This document shows, piece by piece, positions 1 to 6,575 of a stretch of DNA of 12,984 nucleotides. The notes beneath the pieces are model-generated. The model made no database searches, was not told where the DNA came from, and saw only the letters and a program-made list of their open reading frames with translations. The stretch's first letter is position 1. Each line of letters begins with the position of its first letter. Both the position numbers and the translations under genes were made by a program. The DNA lies in the NCBI GenBank assembly GCA_023387135.1, contig JAEWIK010000359.1, positions 1-12,984 of the forward strand, read 5' to 3'. The DNA comes from Actinomycetes bacterium (GTDB lineage: Bacteria; Actinomycetota; Actinomycetes; Propionibacteriales; Propionibacteriaceae).

Positions 1-318
1 GTCGGGGTCGACCACGACGAGTTCGAGGTCGTGCGCGACGGCGTCGGCGACCTCGGCTCCGCGGGCCACCGACAGCTTGAGGACCGGGATCGTGATGCCG
101 GCGCGGCGCAGTTCGATGCCCTCGGCCACTGTCGCGACACCGAGCTGGTCGGCGGCACCCGACTGCTGCAGCGTCCGCGCCACCTCGATCGCGCCGTGGC
201 CGTAGGCGTCGGCCTTCACCGCCGCGAGGACCCTGCGGTCTCCCACGCGGGCGCGGATGGCCGCCAGGTTGGCCCTGATGTTGTCGAGCCTGGTCGTCGC
301 CAGCGTGGGGACGTCCAT
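1..318 (-). CDS. alr: Alanine racemase, N-terminal part (cut by the window edge)
   Basis: PLP enzyme interconverting L- and D-alanine in the cytoplasm, supplying D-Ala for peptidoglycan. Only the first 106 residues are in the window; the family is usually about 370, so two thirds lie beyond base 1. The fragment shows the hallmark [14 protein letters not shown], where Lys35 is the expected PLP Schiff-base lysine and Tyr39 follows at the usual spacing, then the expected [14 protein letters not shown] stretch of the TIM barrel. The ATG at 318 overlaps the stop of the upstream sulfurtransferase gene by one base (TGATG), so translation is probably coupled and alr is a distal gene of the bkd operon. 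Members of the wider fold-type III family share the lysine motif, but the sequence around it fits Alr best. Confidence 0.93.
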   Translation of the reverse strand, partial: MDVPTLATTRLDNIRANLAAIRARVGDRRVLAAVKADAYGHGAIEVARTLQQSGAADQLGVATVAEGIELRRAGITIPVLKLSVARGAEVADAVAHDLELVVVDPD

Positions 319-1163
319 CACTCCCCCACCTCGACGGGACGGCTCGGGTCGCTCGACCAGCCCGACCAGGAGGGGGCGTAGAGCGGCGCCTCGATGCCGA
401 GGCTCGCCAGCGCCAGCACCACCTGGGCCGCCGACACCCCCGAACCGCAGTAGGCGGCCACGCGCTCACCCTCGGGGAGGGCGAGCCGGGCGCGGAGGGT
501 CGCCTCGTCAGGGAGCCTGCCCGACGCGTCCCAGAAGCCCGAGACGGGCCGGTTGACGGCGCCGGGGATGTGGCCGGCGCGCGCGTCGATCGGCTCGACC
601 TCGCCCGCGTAGCGCTCCCGTGCCCTGACGTCGACCAGCAGGCCGTCGAAGGAGGCCGCCTCGTCGGCGGTGAGCGTCGGCAGGTGCCCGGTGGTGAGGT
701 CGGGGACCCCGGCCGACGGGGTGAACCGGGCTTCGCCGCTCTCCAGCGGCCCGCCCGCCTCCACCCAGGCAGGCAGCCCGCCGTCCAGCACCCTGACGTC
801 GAGGCCCGCCCAGCGCAGCACCCACCAGGCACGCCCGGCCGCGAACGAACCCGGCTCGTCGTAGACGACGATCTCGGAGTCGGGGTCGACGCCGAGCGCC
901 GCCAGCCCGGCGGCCAGCCTGCCCGCGTCCGGCAGCGGGTGGCGACCCTGCAACGGATCTGTCAGGGGGCCCGTGAGGACGTTCTCGAGGTCGAGGAACT
1001 TGGCGCCGGGCAGGTGCGCGTCGAGGTAGCGCCCGTACGCCTCCGCGCTCGGGGCGCCGAGCCGCCAGCGCACGTCGAGGAGCTGGGGAGGGGTGGGTGC
1101 CGCGAGGCGTGCGAGCAACTCGTCGACGCCGATGATCTCGGTTGCGCGGGTGTCCCGGGTCAT
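318..1163 (-). CDS. sseA: Two-domain rhodanese, 3-mercaptopyruvate/thiosulfate sulfurtransferase
   Basis: Cytoplasmic sulfurtransferase of 281 residues, the usual size for the tandem-rhodanese family. The N-terminal domain (about 8-140) has an Asp ([16 protein letters not shown]) where an active rhodanese has Cys, so it is structural. The C-terminal domain (about 160-275) carries the conserved [20 protein letters not shown] block and the active loop CGSGVSA with Cys239. CG[S/T]GV loops are typical of 3-mercaptopyruvate sulfurtransferases (SseA), whereas thiosulfate-preferring rhodaneses usually have a basic loop (CRxGxR); mercaptopyruvate preference is therefore my inference. The start is uncertain: ATG at 1163 is preferred, but an in-frame TTG at 1172 would add three residues and sit one base after the kinase stop. 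Neither has a convincing Shine-Dalgarno. It shares its stop with the start of alr (TGATG). Confidence 0.9.
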   Translation of the reverse strand: MTRDTRATEIIGVDELLARLAAPTPPQLLDVRWRLGAPSAEAYGRYLDAHLPGAKFLDLENVLTGPLTDPLQGRHPLPDAGRLAAGLAALGVDPDSEIVVYDEPGSFAAGRAWWVLRWAGLDVRVLDGGLPAWVEAGGPLESGEARFTPSAGVPDLTTGHLPTLTADEAASFDGLLVDVRARERYAGEVEPIDARAGHIPGAVNRPVSGFWDASGRLPDEATLRARLALPEGERVAAYCGSGVSAAQVVLALASLGIEAPLYAPSWSGWSSDPSRPVEVGE

Positions 1164-1173
1164 GGCGTGCAAT

Positions 1174-2166
1174 CTACTCGGGGCTCGCCGCCACCAAGGC
1201 TCGCAGCCGCGTCCGTGGCCGGGCGCCGACGTGTGCTATGACCTCCGCGGCGGCGTGGTGACCGAGCTTGGCGCACTGCCGCGGCGGCAGCCCGGCGAGG
1301 TGCCCGTGCAGGAAGCCGGCGGCGAACAGGTCGCCGGCCCCCGTCGTGTCCACCACCTCCGGCACGACGTCGGACGGGACCACCCAGGTCTCCTCGCCGC
1401 GCACCACGAGGGCGGGCTCGGCGCCGCGGGTGAGGATCGCCGTCCGCGCGTGGCGGCGCGCCGCCTCCACGGCCTGCTCGACTGTCTCGACGCCGAACAG
1501 CGTGGTGAACTCGCGCTCGTTGCCGAAGGTCAGGTCGATGGCGTCCTTCACAAGGTCGACGAAGATGTCGAAGTGCCGCTCGACGCAGAACGAGTCGGCG
1601 AGGCAGAGGGCCGTCGTCCTGCCCGCGGCGAGGGCGGCGTCGAGCGCCTTCATCATGGCGGGCGCCGAGTAGGGCGAGTCCCACATGAAGCCCTCCAGGT
1701 AGGTCACCCGGGAGTCGGCGGCCAAGCCGGGGTCGATGTCGCTCTCCGCGAGGTTCCAGCTCGCCCCGAGATGGGTGTTCATGGTCCGCTGCGCGTCGGG
1801 GGTGACGAGGATCATGCTGCGGGCGGTCGCCGGGCCCGAGCCCGCCATGGTCGTGTCGAAGCTCACCCCCGCGCGGCGCAGGTCGTCGCGGAAGAACGTG
1901 CCCAGCTCGTCGTCCTTCACCTTGCCGACGAACGCCGCCCTGCCACCGAACGACGCGATGCCGGCGGTCGTGTTGCCGGCCGACCCGCCCGACACGAGCG
2001 TCGCCTGTCCCATCGCCGCGTAGAGGCGCTCGGCGGTCGCCTCGTCCACGACGTGCTGGGCCCCCTTCACCACGCCGTGCTCGACGATGAAGGCGTCGTC
2101 GACGGGCGCCAGCACGTCGACTATCGCGTTGCCGATGCCGAGCACGTCGAAGCGGGCGTCAGGCAT
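1174..2166 (-). CDS. PfkB-family kinase, adenosine kinase-like
   Basis: Ribokinase/PfkB-superfamily kinase of 330 residues that phosphorylates a sugar or nucleoside hydroxyl with ATP. It shows the N-terminal signature with GGSAGNT (about 60-66) for substrate binding, NERE (217-220) of the family's NxxE motif that helps position Mg, and the C-terminal PfkB signature DTTGAGDLFAAG (273-284) with Asp279 as expected catalytic base and the GAG anion hole. The ending EVIAHVGARP is what I associate with bacterial proteins annotated as adenosine kinase, so purine salvage is the best guess; ribokinase- or fructokinase-like activity cannot be excluded. Start ATG is supported by GAGG five bases upstream. 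That ribosome site directly follows the E2 stop; the gap is 12 bases, so it is cotranscribed with the bkd genes. Confidence 0.88.
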   Translation of the reverse strand: MPDARFDVLGIGNAIVDVLAPVDDAFIVEHGVVKGAQHVVDEATAERLYAAMGQATLVSGGSAGNTTAGIASFGGRAAFVGKVKDDELGTFFRDDLRRAGVSFDTTMAGSGPATARSMILVTPDAQRTMNTHLGASWNLAESDIDPGLAADSRVTYLEGFMWDSPYSAPAMMKALDAALAAGRTTALCLADSFCVERHFDIFVDLVKDAIDLTFGNEREFTTLFGVETVEQAVEAARRHARTAILTRGAEPALVVRGEETWVVPSDVVPEVVDTTGAGDLFAAGFLHGHLAGLPPRQCAKLGHHAAAEVIAHVGARPRTRLRALVAASPE

Positions 2167-2178
2167 GGGGTCCTCACC

Positions 2179-3651
2179 TCAGAAGAGCATGGCCAATCCA
2201 GGCTCAGCCAGAATGGTCGCAACATCCGCGAGGAATTTCGAACCGGTCTCGCCGTCCACCAGCCTGTGGTCGAAGGTGAGGGCGAGGGTGCACACAGACC
2301 GCGGCTCGATGCGCTCGTCGTCGCCGCTGCCCACCACCCACGGACGCCGCGTCACGGCGCCCACGCACAGGATCGCCGCCTCGCCGGGGTTCATGATCGG
2401 CGTGCCGGCGTCCACCCCGAACACCCCGACGTTGGTGATCGTGAAGGTTCCCGACGCGAAGTCGCCGGGCTGCGACTTGCCCTCCTTCGCGAGCGCGACG
2501 AGTTGGTTCAACGACTTCGCCAGCTCGACGAGGGTCATCCGGTTGGCCTTCTTGACGTTCGGCACCACGAGCCCGCGCGGGGTCGCGGCGGCGATGCCGA
2601 GGTTCACGTCGGAGTGGATGACTATCTCCTCGGTGGCCTGGTCGAAGCTCGAGTTGATCTCGGGGTTGCGGGCTATCGCCAGGCAGGCAGCCTTCGCGAA
2701 GACGAGCAGCGGGGAGATCCGCAGCCCGTCGAACTCGCGGCGCTGCCGCAACGTCTCGATGAGCGTCATGGTGCTGGTGACGTCCGCCTCGACCCAGGCG
2801 GTCGCCTGCGGGACGTTGAGGGACGCCGTCATGGTCTTGAACATCTCGCGCCTGACGCCGCGCAACTGCACCCGCTCGGACGTGCCGGGACGGTCGGCCA
2901 TGCCCTGCGCACCCGCCGCGGCGAGGACGTCCTCGTGCGTGATGATGCCGCCGGGGCCGGTGCCGGTCACCGTCGCGAGGTCGATGCCGAGGTCGCGGGC
3001 GACCCTGCGGACCGGGGGCTTCGCCAGCGGCGGACGCGGGATCTCGCCACCTCCCGTGGGCTCGCCGGGCTCGGGCAGGACGTCGCCCGAAGGCTCGGCC
3101 TGGACGGGGTGCAGCGGGGTGATCTCGTCCACCTTGCGGGAGACCGGCTGGGAGAGGTCGTAGACCTCCTGCACCTGTTCGGTCTCGGGCACCGACACCG
3201 CCGCCTCGCGCCGGCGCGGACGGCGGGCTATCGAGCCCGGCTTGGCGCCGTAGCCGACGAGGCTCGGCGCCGACGCGTCCGGCTCGACGGGATCGCCGTT
3301 GGAGTCCTGCAGCTTGCCCGAGACGGCCTCCGCGGACTGGCCTGCCTGCGCGCGTCCCGGGTCTGAGGCGGCGGGCTCCGGCGTGGCGTCTGGCTGGCCG
3401 GCGTCAGGCAGTTCGGCGGGATCGCCGATCCTCACGATGGCCGTGCCGACGTCGACAGTCGCCCCCTCGGGGACCAGCAGCGCGAGCACCGTCCCGGCGA
3501 CCGGGCTCGGCAGCTCGACGAGGCTCTTGGCCGTCTCGATCTCGAGCAGGATGTCGTTGACCGCGACCTGTTCGCCGACTCCCACCTTCCAGGAGACGAT
3601 CTCCGCCTCGATCAGGCCTTCACCGGGGTCCGGCAACTTGAACTCGAACAC
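2179..3651 (-). CDS. bkdC: Lipoyl dihydrolipoamide acyltransferase (E2) of branched-chain 2-oxoacid dehydrogenase
   Basis: Core subunit that passes the acyl group from E1 to CoA on its lipoyl arm. It has 490 residues with one lipoyl domain (about 2-78; lipoylated Lys42 in ETAKS), an Ala/Pro/acidic linker (79-205), an E3/E1-binding domain (about 208-245; PPVRRVARDLGIDL then TGTGPGGIITHEDVL) and the catalytic acyltransferase domain (about 258-490) with DHRLVDG, where His462 and Asp466 are the expected catalytic residues. A single lipoyl domain and coupling to split E1 subunits fit the branched-chain type, as in the mycobacterial bkdABC operon; a pyruvate or mixed-specificity complex remains possible. 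The linker contains an odd basic patch at 143-148. Start GTG has a strong GAGGAGG four bases upstream; the E1-beta stop lies nine bases before it. Confidence 0.94.
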   Translation of the reverse strand: MFEFKLPDPGEGLIEAEIVSWKVGVGEQVAVNDILLEIETAKSLVELPSPVAGTVLALLVPEGATVDVGTAIVRIGDPAELPDAGQPDATPEPAASDPGRAQAGQSAEAVSGKLQDSNGDPVEPDASAPSLVGYGAKPGSIARRPRRREAAVSVPETEQVQEVYDLSQPVSRKVDEITPLHPVQAEPSGDVLPEPGEPTGGGEIPRPPLAKPPVRRVARDLGIDLATVTGTGPGGIITHEDVLAAAGAQGMADRPGTSERVQLRGVRREMFKTMTASLNVPQATAWVEADVTSTMTLIETLRQRREFDGLRISPLLVFAKAACLAIARNPEINSSFDQATEEIVIHSDVNLGIAAATPRGLVVPNVKKANRMTLVELAKSLNQLVALAKEGKSQPGDFASGTFTITNVGVFGVDAGTPIMNPGEAAILCVGAVTRRPWVVGSGDDERIEPRSVCTLALTFDHRLVDGETGSKFLADVATILAEPGLAMLF

Positions 3652-3655
3652 TGAT

Positions 3656-3662
3656 CCTCCTC
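3656..3662 (-). promoter_or_regulatory. Ribosome-binding site of the E2 gene
   Basis: GAGGAGG lies four bases before the GTG at 3651 and overlaps the stop codon of the E1-beta gene. It settles the GTG as the E2 start and suggests that ribosomes ending E1-beta reload here. Confidence 0.8.
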
Positions 3663-4638
3663 AGTAGGCGAGCGAGCGGTCGACGGCGTCGAGCACCCTG
3701 TCGAGATCGGGCAGGTACTCGGACTCCACGCGGCTCGGCGGGTACGGCATGTCGTACCCGGTCACCCTGAGCACAGGTGCCTGCAGCGCGTAGAAGCAGC
3801 GTTCCTGGACGCGGGCAGCGATCTCCGCCCCCAGGCCGAACGAACCGGGAGCCTCGTGCACGACGACCGCCCTGCCCGTCTTCGCCACCGAGGTGAGGAT
3901 CGTGTCGTCGTCCAGCGGGGAGAGGCTGCGCAGGTCGATGACCTCCAGGTCGCGGCCCTCCTCGGCGGCGACGATGGCTGCCTCGACGCACGGCCTCACC
4001 ATGCCGCCCCACGCCAGCAGGGTCGCGTCCTTGCCCTGCTTGACCACGCGGGCCTGGTGCAGCGGCAGCGGGACGGCGCCGGTGTCGACCTCGCCCTTCT
4101 CGTGATAGCGCCGCTTGGGCTCCATGAAGATGATCGGGTCGGGCGAGGTGATCGCCTGCTGGATCATCCAGTACGCGTCGGACGGGGTGGCGCAGGTGAC
4201 CACCTTCAGTCCGGGGGTGTGGGCGAAGTAGGCCTCCGGCGATTCGCTGTGGTGCTCGATCGAGCCGATGCCGCCGCCCGACGGCAGCCGTACTACCAGC
4301 GGGACGTTCAGCCGCCCGTGGGTGCGGTGGTAGAGGCGTGCCGCCTGGGTCACGAGCTGGTCGAAGGCGGGGAACACGAAGCCGTCGAACTGGATCTCCA
4401 CCACCGGGCGGTAGCCGCGCAGGCTCATGCCGATGGCGGTCCCCACGATGCCCGACTCGGCGAGCGGGGAGTCGATCACGCGGTCCGCGCCGAACTCAGC
4501 CTGCAGCCCCTCGGTCACCCTGAAGACGCCACCGAGCTTGCCGATGTCCTCTCCCGCCAGCACGACCTTGGGGTCGGCGGCGAGCGCCCGCCGCAGGCCC
4601 GCGTTGAGGGCCTTCACCATCGTCAGGTTCTCGGTCAT
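3661..4638 (-). CDS. bkdB: Branched-chain 2-oxoacid dehydrogenase E1 beta subunit
   Basis: Beta subunit of the alpha2beta2 thiamine-diphosphate (ThDP) E1 decarboxylase; 325 residues, normal for the family. It contains the transketolase pyrimidine-binding domain (about 5-180) with IDSPLAESG, where Glu61 should contact the ThDP aminopyrimidine, the EIQFDGFVFPAFDQL segment, the conserved IEHHSES loop (His129/His130, near the active site) and PGLKVV (142-147). The transketolase C-terminal domain (about 200-320) follows. Its ATG overlaps the E1-alpha stop (ATGA, four bases), giving strict translational coupling and probably 1:1 synthesis. The frame stays open upstream into the E1-alpha gene, but that extension is a shadow. 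The substrate class is inferred from the resemblance of the neighbouring E1-alpha to mycobacterial BkdA. Confidence 0.94.
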   Translation of the reverse strand: MTENLTMVKALNAGLRRALAADPKVVLAGEDIGKLGGVFRVTEGLQAEFGADRVIDSPLAESGIVGTAIGMSLRGYRPVVEIQFDGFVFPAFDQLVTQAARLYHRTHGRLNVPLVVRLPSGGGIGSIEHHSESPEAYFAHTPGLKVVTCATPSDAYWMIQQAITSPDPIIFMEPKRRYHEKGEVDTGAVPLPLHQARVVKQGKDATLLAWGGMVRPCVEAAIVAAEEGRDLEVIDLRSLSPLDDDTILTSVAKTGRAVVVHEAPGSFGLGAEIAARVQERCFYALQAPVLRVTGYDMPYPPSRVESEYLPDLDRVLDAVDRSLAY

Positions 4639-5753
4639 CGCGCCTGCTCCCCGTCCGTGAAGGAATCCAGGTAGGTGAGGTACTCGTCCCGTTGGGCGAG
4701 GTGGTGGTTGGGTGTCTCGGCGTACACGCGTTCCCACAGGTCCGCCAGCTTGGGTTCGGGGAGCGCCACGCAGCGGTCCCTGAGTTCCTCGGCGAACGCG
4801 TCGGACTCCTCGGCGAGCGCGTCGAGCCACGCCTGGTCGATGGCGCCCGTCCGCAGGAGGTAGGACTTCACGCGCTCGATCGGGTCGCGCCGCGCCCAGT
4901 ACTCGACCTCCTCCTTGCCCCGGTACTTGGTGGGGTCGTCGGACGTCGTGTGGGCACCCATCCTGTAGGTGTAGGCCTCGATGAGGGCGGGGCCCTCGCC
5001 GCGGCGCGCCCTGTCCATCGCCCAGCGGGTGACCGCCTCGCAGGCGAGGACGTCGTTGCCGTCCACCCTGATGCCGGGGAAGCCGAAGCCCGAGGCGCGC
5101 TTGTAGAGCGGGATCTTCGACTGCAGGGTGATGGGCTCGGAGATCGCCCACTGGTTGTTCTGGCAGAAGAACACGATGGGCGCCGCGAAGGTCGACGAGA
5201 ACACGAAGGCCTCGTTGACGTCGCCCTGGCTGGTGGCCCCGTCGCCGAAGTAGGCGATCGCGGCACCGTTGGCGGCGGGGTCGTCGTTGCCGACGAGCCC
5301 GTCGCGCTGCATCGCCATGGCGATCCCCGTCGAGAGCAGGGTGTGGCCGCCGATCACCCACGAGTACGTGTGGAAGTGCTTGCCGCGGGCGTCGTAGTCG
5401 ACCATGCCCGAGCCCCTGAAGAGGCTGAGCAGGGCCACGAGGTCGATGCCCATGCAGTACGCGACGCCGTGCTCGCGGTAGGACGGGATCACCTCGTCGT
5501 TGGGGCCGACAGCGCGGACCGAGCCGATCTGCGCCGCCTCCTGCCCCAGCAGCGGCGGCCACAGGCCGAGCTCCCCCTTGCGCTGCAGTGCGGTCGCCTC
5601 GGTGTCGAAACGCCTCGTCAGCACCATGTCGTGGAGGCTGCGGGCGATGTCGGCGTCGCTGCCTTCGTAGTGGAAGTCTGGATGCTCGACGCGGTTTCCC
5701 GCGGGGTCGAGCAATTGGACGAAGGAGTCCTGGTCGTCGACAGGATCGGGCAT
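4635..5753 (-). CDS. bkdA: Branched-chain 2-oxoacid dehydrogenase E1 alpha subunit
   Basis: ThDP-binding subunit that decarboxylates 2-oxoacids, probably those from Val, Leu and Ile, and hands the acyl group to the E2 lipoyl arm. The 372 residues show SYREHG (91-96), the ThDP/Mg motif from GDGATSQGD (170-178) to CQNN (197-200), and the active-site loop YRMGAHTTSDDPTKYR (263-278). RKGELGLWPPLLGQEAAQ (58-75) and QNNQWAIS resemble the mycobacterial branched-chain E1-alpha (Rv2497c type); many databases name such proteins PdhA, so a pyruvate role is the main alternative. The start is ATG 5753 because AGGAG sits four bases upstream and the promoter at 5786-5815 leaves a leader of about 26 bases; the open frame up to 5891 crosses the promoter. 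First gene of the operon. Confidence 0.94.
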   Translation of the reverse strand: MPDPVDDQDSFVQLLDPAGNRVEHPDFHYEGSDADIARSLHDMVLTRRFDTEATALQRKGELGLWPPLLGQEAAQIGSVRAVGPNDEVIPSYREHGVAYCMGIDLVALLSLFRGSGMVDYDARGKHFHTYSWVIGGHTLLSTGIAMAMQRDGLVGNDDPAANGAAIAYFGDGATSQGDVNEAFVFSSTFAAPIVFFCQNNQWAISEPITLQSKIPLYKRASGFGFPGIRVDGNDVLACEAVTRWAMDRARRGEGPALIEAYTYRMGAHTTSDDPTKYRGKEEVEYWARRDPIERVKSYLLRTGAIDQAWLDALAEESDAFAEELRDRCVALPEPKLADLWERVYAETPNHHLAQRDEYLTYLDSFTDGEQAR

Positions 5754-5757
5754 GGCT

Positions 5758-5762
5758 CTCCT
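5758..5762 (-). promoter_or_regulatory. Ribosome-binding site of the E1-alpha gene
   Basis: AGGAG lies four bases before the ATG at 5753. It decides the start of the operon's first protein over the longer open frame. Confidence 0.75.
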
Positions 5763-5785
5763 GACAGCAGCTCGGGTGGAACACG

Positions 5786-5815
5786 AACCTACGGTTACGT
5801 AACCAAAGGTGTCAA
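5786..5815 (-). promoter_or_regulatory. Promoter of the bkd operon
   Basis: Read on the minus strand, a perfect TTGACA -35 box (5815-5810) is followed after 18 bases by TAGGTT (5791-5786), a good actinobacterial -10. The predicted transcript start is near 5779, leaving a leader of about 26 bases with a Shine-Dalgarno. It is the only promoter in the window with a consensus -35. The spacer is filled by the palindrome listed at 5787-5810. Confidence 0.75.
5787..5810. promoter_or_regulatory. Palindromic operator inside the bkd promoter
   Basis: GGTTACGTAACC (5793-5804) is a perfect 12-base palindrome. Arms ACCT (5787-5790) and AGGT (5807-5810) extend the symmetry, so 10 of 12 base pairs over 24 bases match. 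It spans the spacer and touches both -35 and -10 boxes, where a dimeric repressor (TetR- or MerR-type, by inference) would block or bend the promoter. No regulator gene for it lies in the window. Confidence 0.7.
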
Positions 5816-5925
5816 GGTTTCTGAGTATCTGTGCGGAGTACGGCGGCCGGCTGGAAGTCCCCATCATGTCGCGCGCCGGGGCCGCCGCCAAGAGCCTGTT
5901 TTCAGCCGTGCGGGTCCGGGATGAC

Positions 5926-5931
5926 TAGGGT
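5926..5931 (+). promoter_or_regulatory. -10 box for a leaderless transcript of the sigma-like gene
   Basis: TAGGGT ends seven bases before the GTG at 5939, so transcription should begin at or next to the start codon. No clear -35 box is visible 16-18 bases upstream. Confidence 0.5.
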
Positions 5932-5938
5932 GGGCGAC

Positions 5939-6481
5939 GTGACTACTGAGGGCCTGGCTGAGTTCCAGGAGCGGTACGCCGCGCTTGTGGTGGCCGCCTG
6001 CGAGTGGCGGGCCATGCAGGCGAATCCGGAGGTGCTGGCCGACAGGGTCTTCGCCATCCTGCGAGACGGACGCGAGGCACCCGACCTGCACCGCGCCTAC
6101 AACGCCATCCGCTCCGTCGTGCTGGACTCGTACCTCGAGTCTTCAAATCGCCGCTCGATCCTCGACAGGCTGCGCGGGGTGCCCGACACCGTCGCCAACG
6201 CCCCCAAGGACACCAAGCAGGAGGCGCTGCTGCGCGGCGCCGTCACGCGCCTCAGCGACCGCGACCGCGAACTCCTGCAGATGGCGTACTGGGACGAGTT
6301 GGCCGAGTCCGAACTGTGCGCTGTCCTGCGGACCGACCCCGAGTCGTTGAGGGACAGGCTCGCCAGGGCACGCGCCAAGTACGTCGGCTTCGCACGGCGG
6401 GCGCACGGCAGTGTCGACCCCGAGTCGGTGTCGGCAGTTTTCCGCAGCCTGAAGCCCGGCCTGCGCTCCCGCTGGGAGTGA
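5939..6481 (+). CDS. Small sigma-70-like protein with region 4 helix-turn-helix
   Basis: Protein of 180 residues resembling the C-terminal part of ECF sigma factors. Residues about 99-150 (RGAVTRLSDRDRELLQMAYW, then SELCAVLRTDPESLRDRLARARAKY) match sigma region 4: a first helix with the usual DRELL, a helix-turn-helix, and the RARAKY exit helix. The first 60 residues (FQERYAALVVAACEWRAM...) are helical but lack the acidic DxxDLVQE core and aromatic residues of region 2, so -10 recognition is doubtful. It may be a divergent sigma factor or a DNA-binding regulator derived from one. Start chosen at GTG 5939 because TAGGGT ends seven bases upstream (leaderless pattern); ATG 5921 in frame would add six residues. 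No anti-sigma gene is adjacent. Confidence 0.72.
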   Translation: MTTEGLAEFQERYAALVVAACEWRAMQANPEVLADRVFAILRDGREAPDLHRAYNAIRSVVLDSYLESSNRRSILDRLRGVPDTVANAPKDTKQEALLRGAVTRLSDRDRELLQMAYWDELAESELCAVLRTDPESLRDRLARARAKYVGFARRAHGSVDPESVSAVFRSLKPGLRSRWE

Positions 6482-6483
6482 GA

Positions 6484-6508
6484 GCCCCGTCGTGACCGGG
6501 CACGGGGC
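6484..6508 (+). terminator. Possible terminator hairpin after the sigma-like gene
   Basis: GCCCCGT (6484-6490) pairs with ACGGGGC (6502-6508) around an 11-base loop, two bases after the stop codon. No T-run follows, so intrinsic termination is uncertain. A competing stem, ACGGG (6502-6506) with CCCGT (6517-6521), overlaps it. Confidence 0.35.
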
Positions 6509-6563
6509 GACCACCGTCCCGTGATCTCGAAATTGCCACTGCCGCAGCGGGTCGTCGCTCGGT

Positions 6564-6569
6564 TACTGT
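6564..6569 (+). promoter_or_regulatory. -10 box for a leaderless transcript of the propeller gene
   Basis: TACTGT ends six bases before the ATG at 6576, and there is no Shine-Dalgarno. This suggests the propeller/membrane-protein pair has its own promoter, separate from the sigma-like gene. Confidence 0.5.
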
Positions 6570-6575
6570 GCGCGC

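Noticed and set aside
1164..1172. TTG start adding three residues to the sulfurtransferase
   Set aside because: It is possible, but ATG 1163 is the more usual codon and neither has a clear ribosome site. The doubt is noted in the gene entry.
1093..3366. Plus-strand open frame of 757 codons opposite the sulfurtransferase, kinase and E2 genes
   Set aside because: The composition is His/Arg/Gly/Asp-rich shadow sequence, and the minus-strand proteins there have complete catalytic motifs.
4639..5784. Upstream extension of the E1-beta frame through the E1-alpha gene
   Set aside because: The extension is Arg/Pro-rich out-of-frame reading of E1-alpha. E1-beta begins at the ATGA overlap with a normal N-terminus.
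5754..5891. N-terminal extension of E1-alpha to 5891
   Set aside because: It would be translated from DNA containing the -35, operator and -10. The ATG at 5753 has a proper Shine-Dalgarno.
4692..5924. Plus-strand open frame of 410 codons opposite E1-alpha
   Set aside because: It is a shadow of the E1-alpha gene and crosses the bkd promoter and operator.
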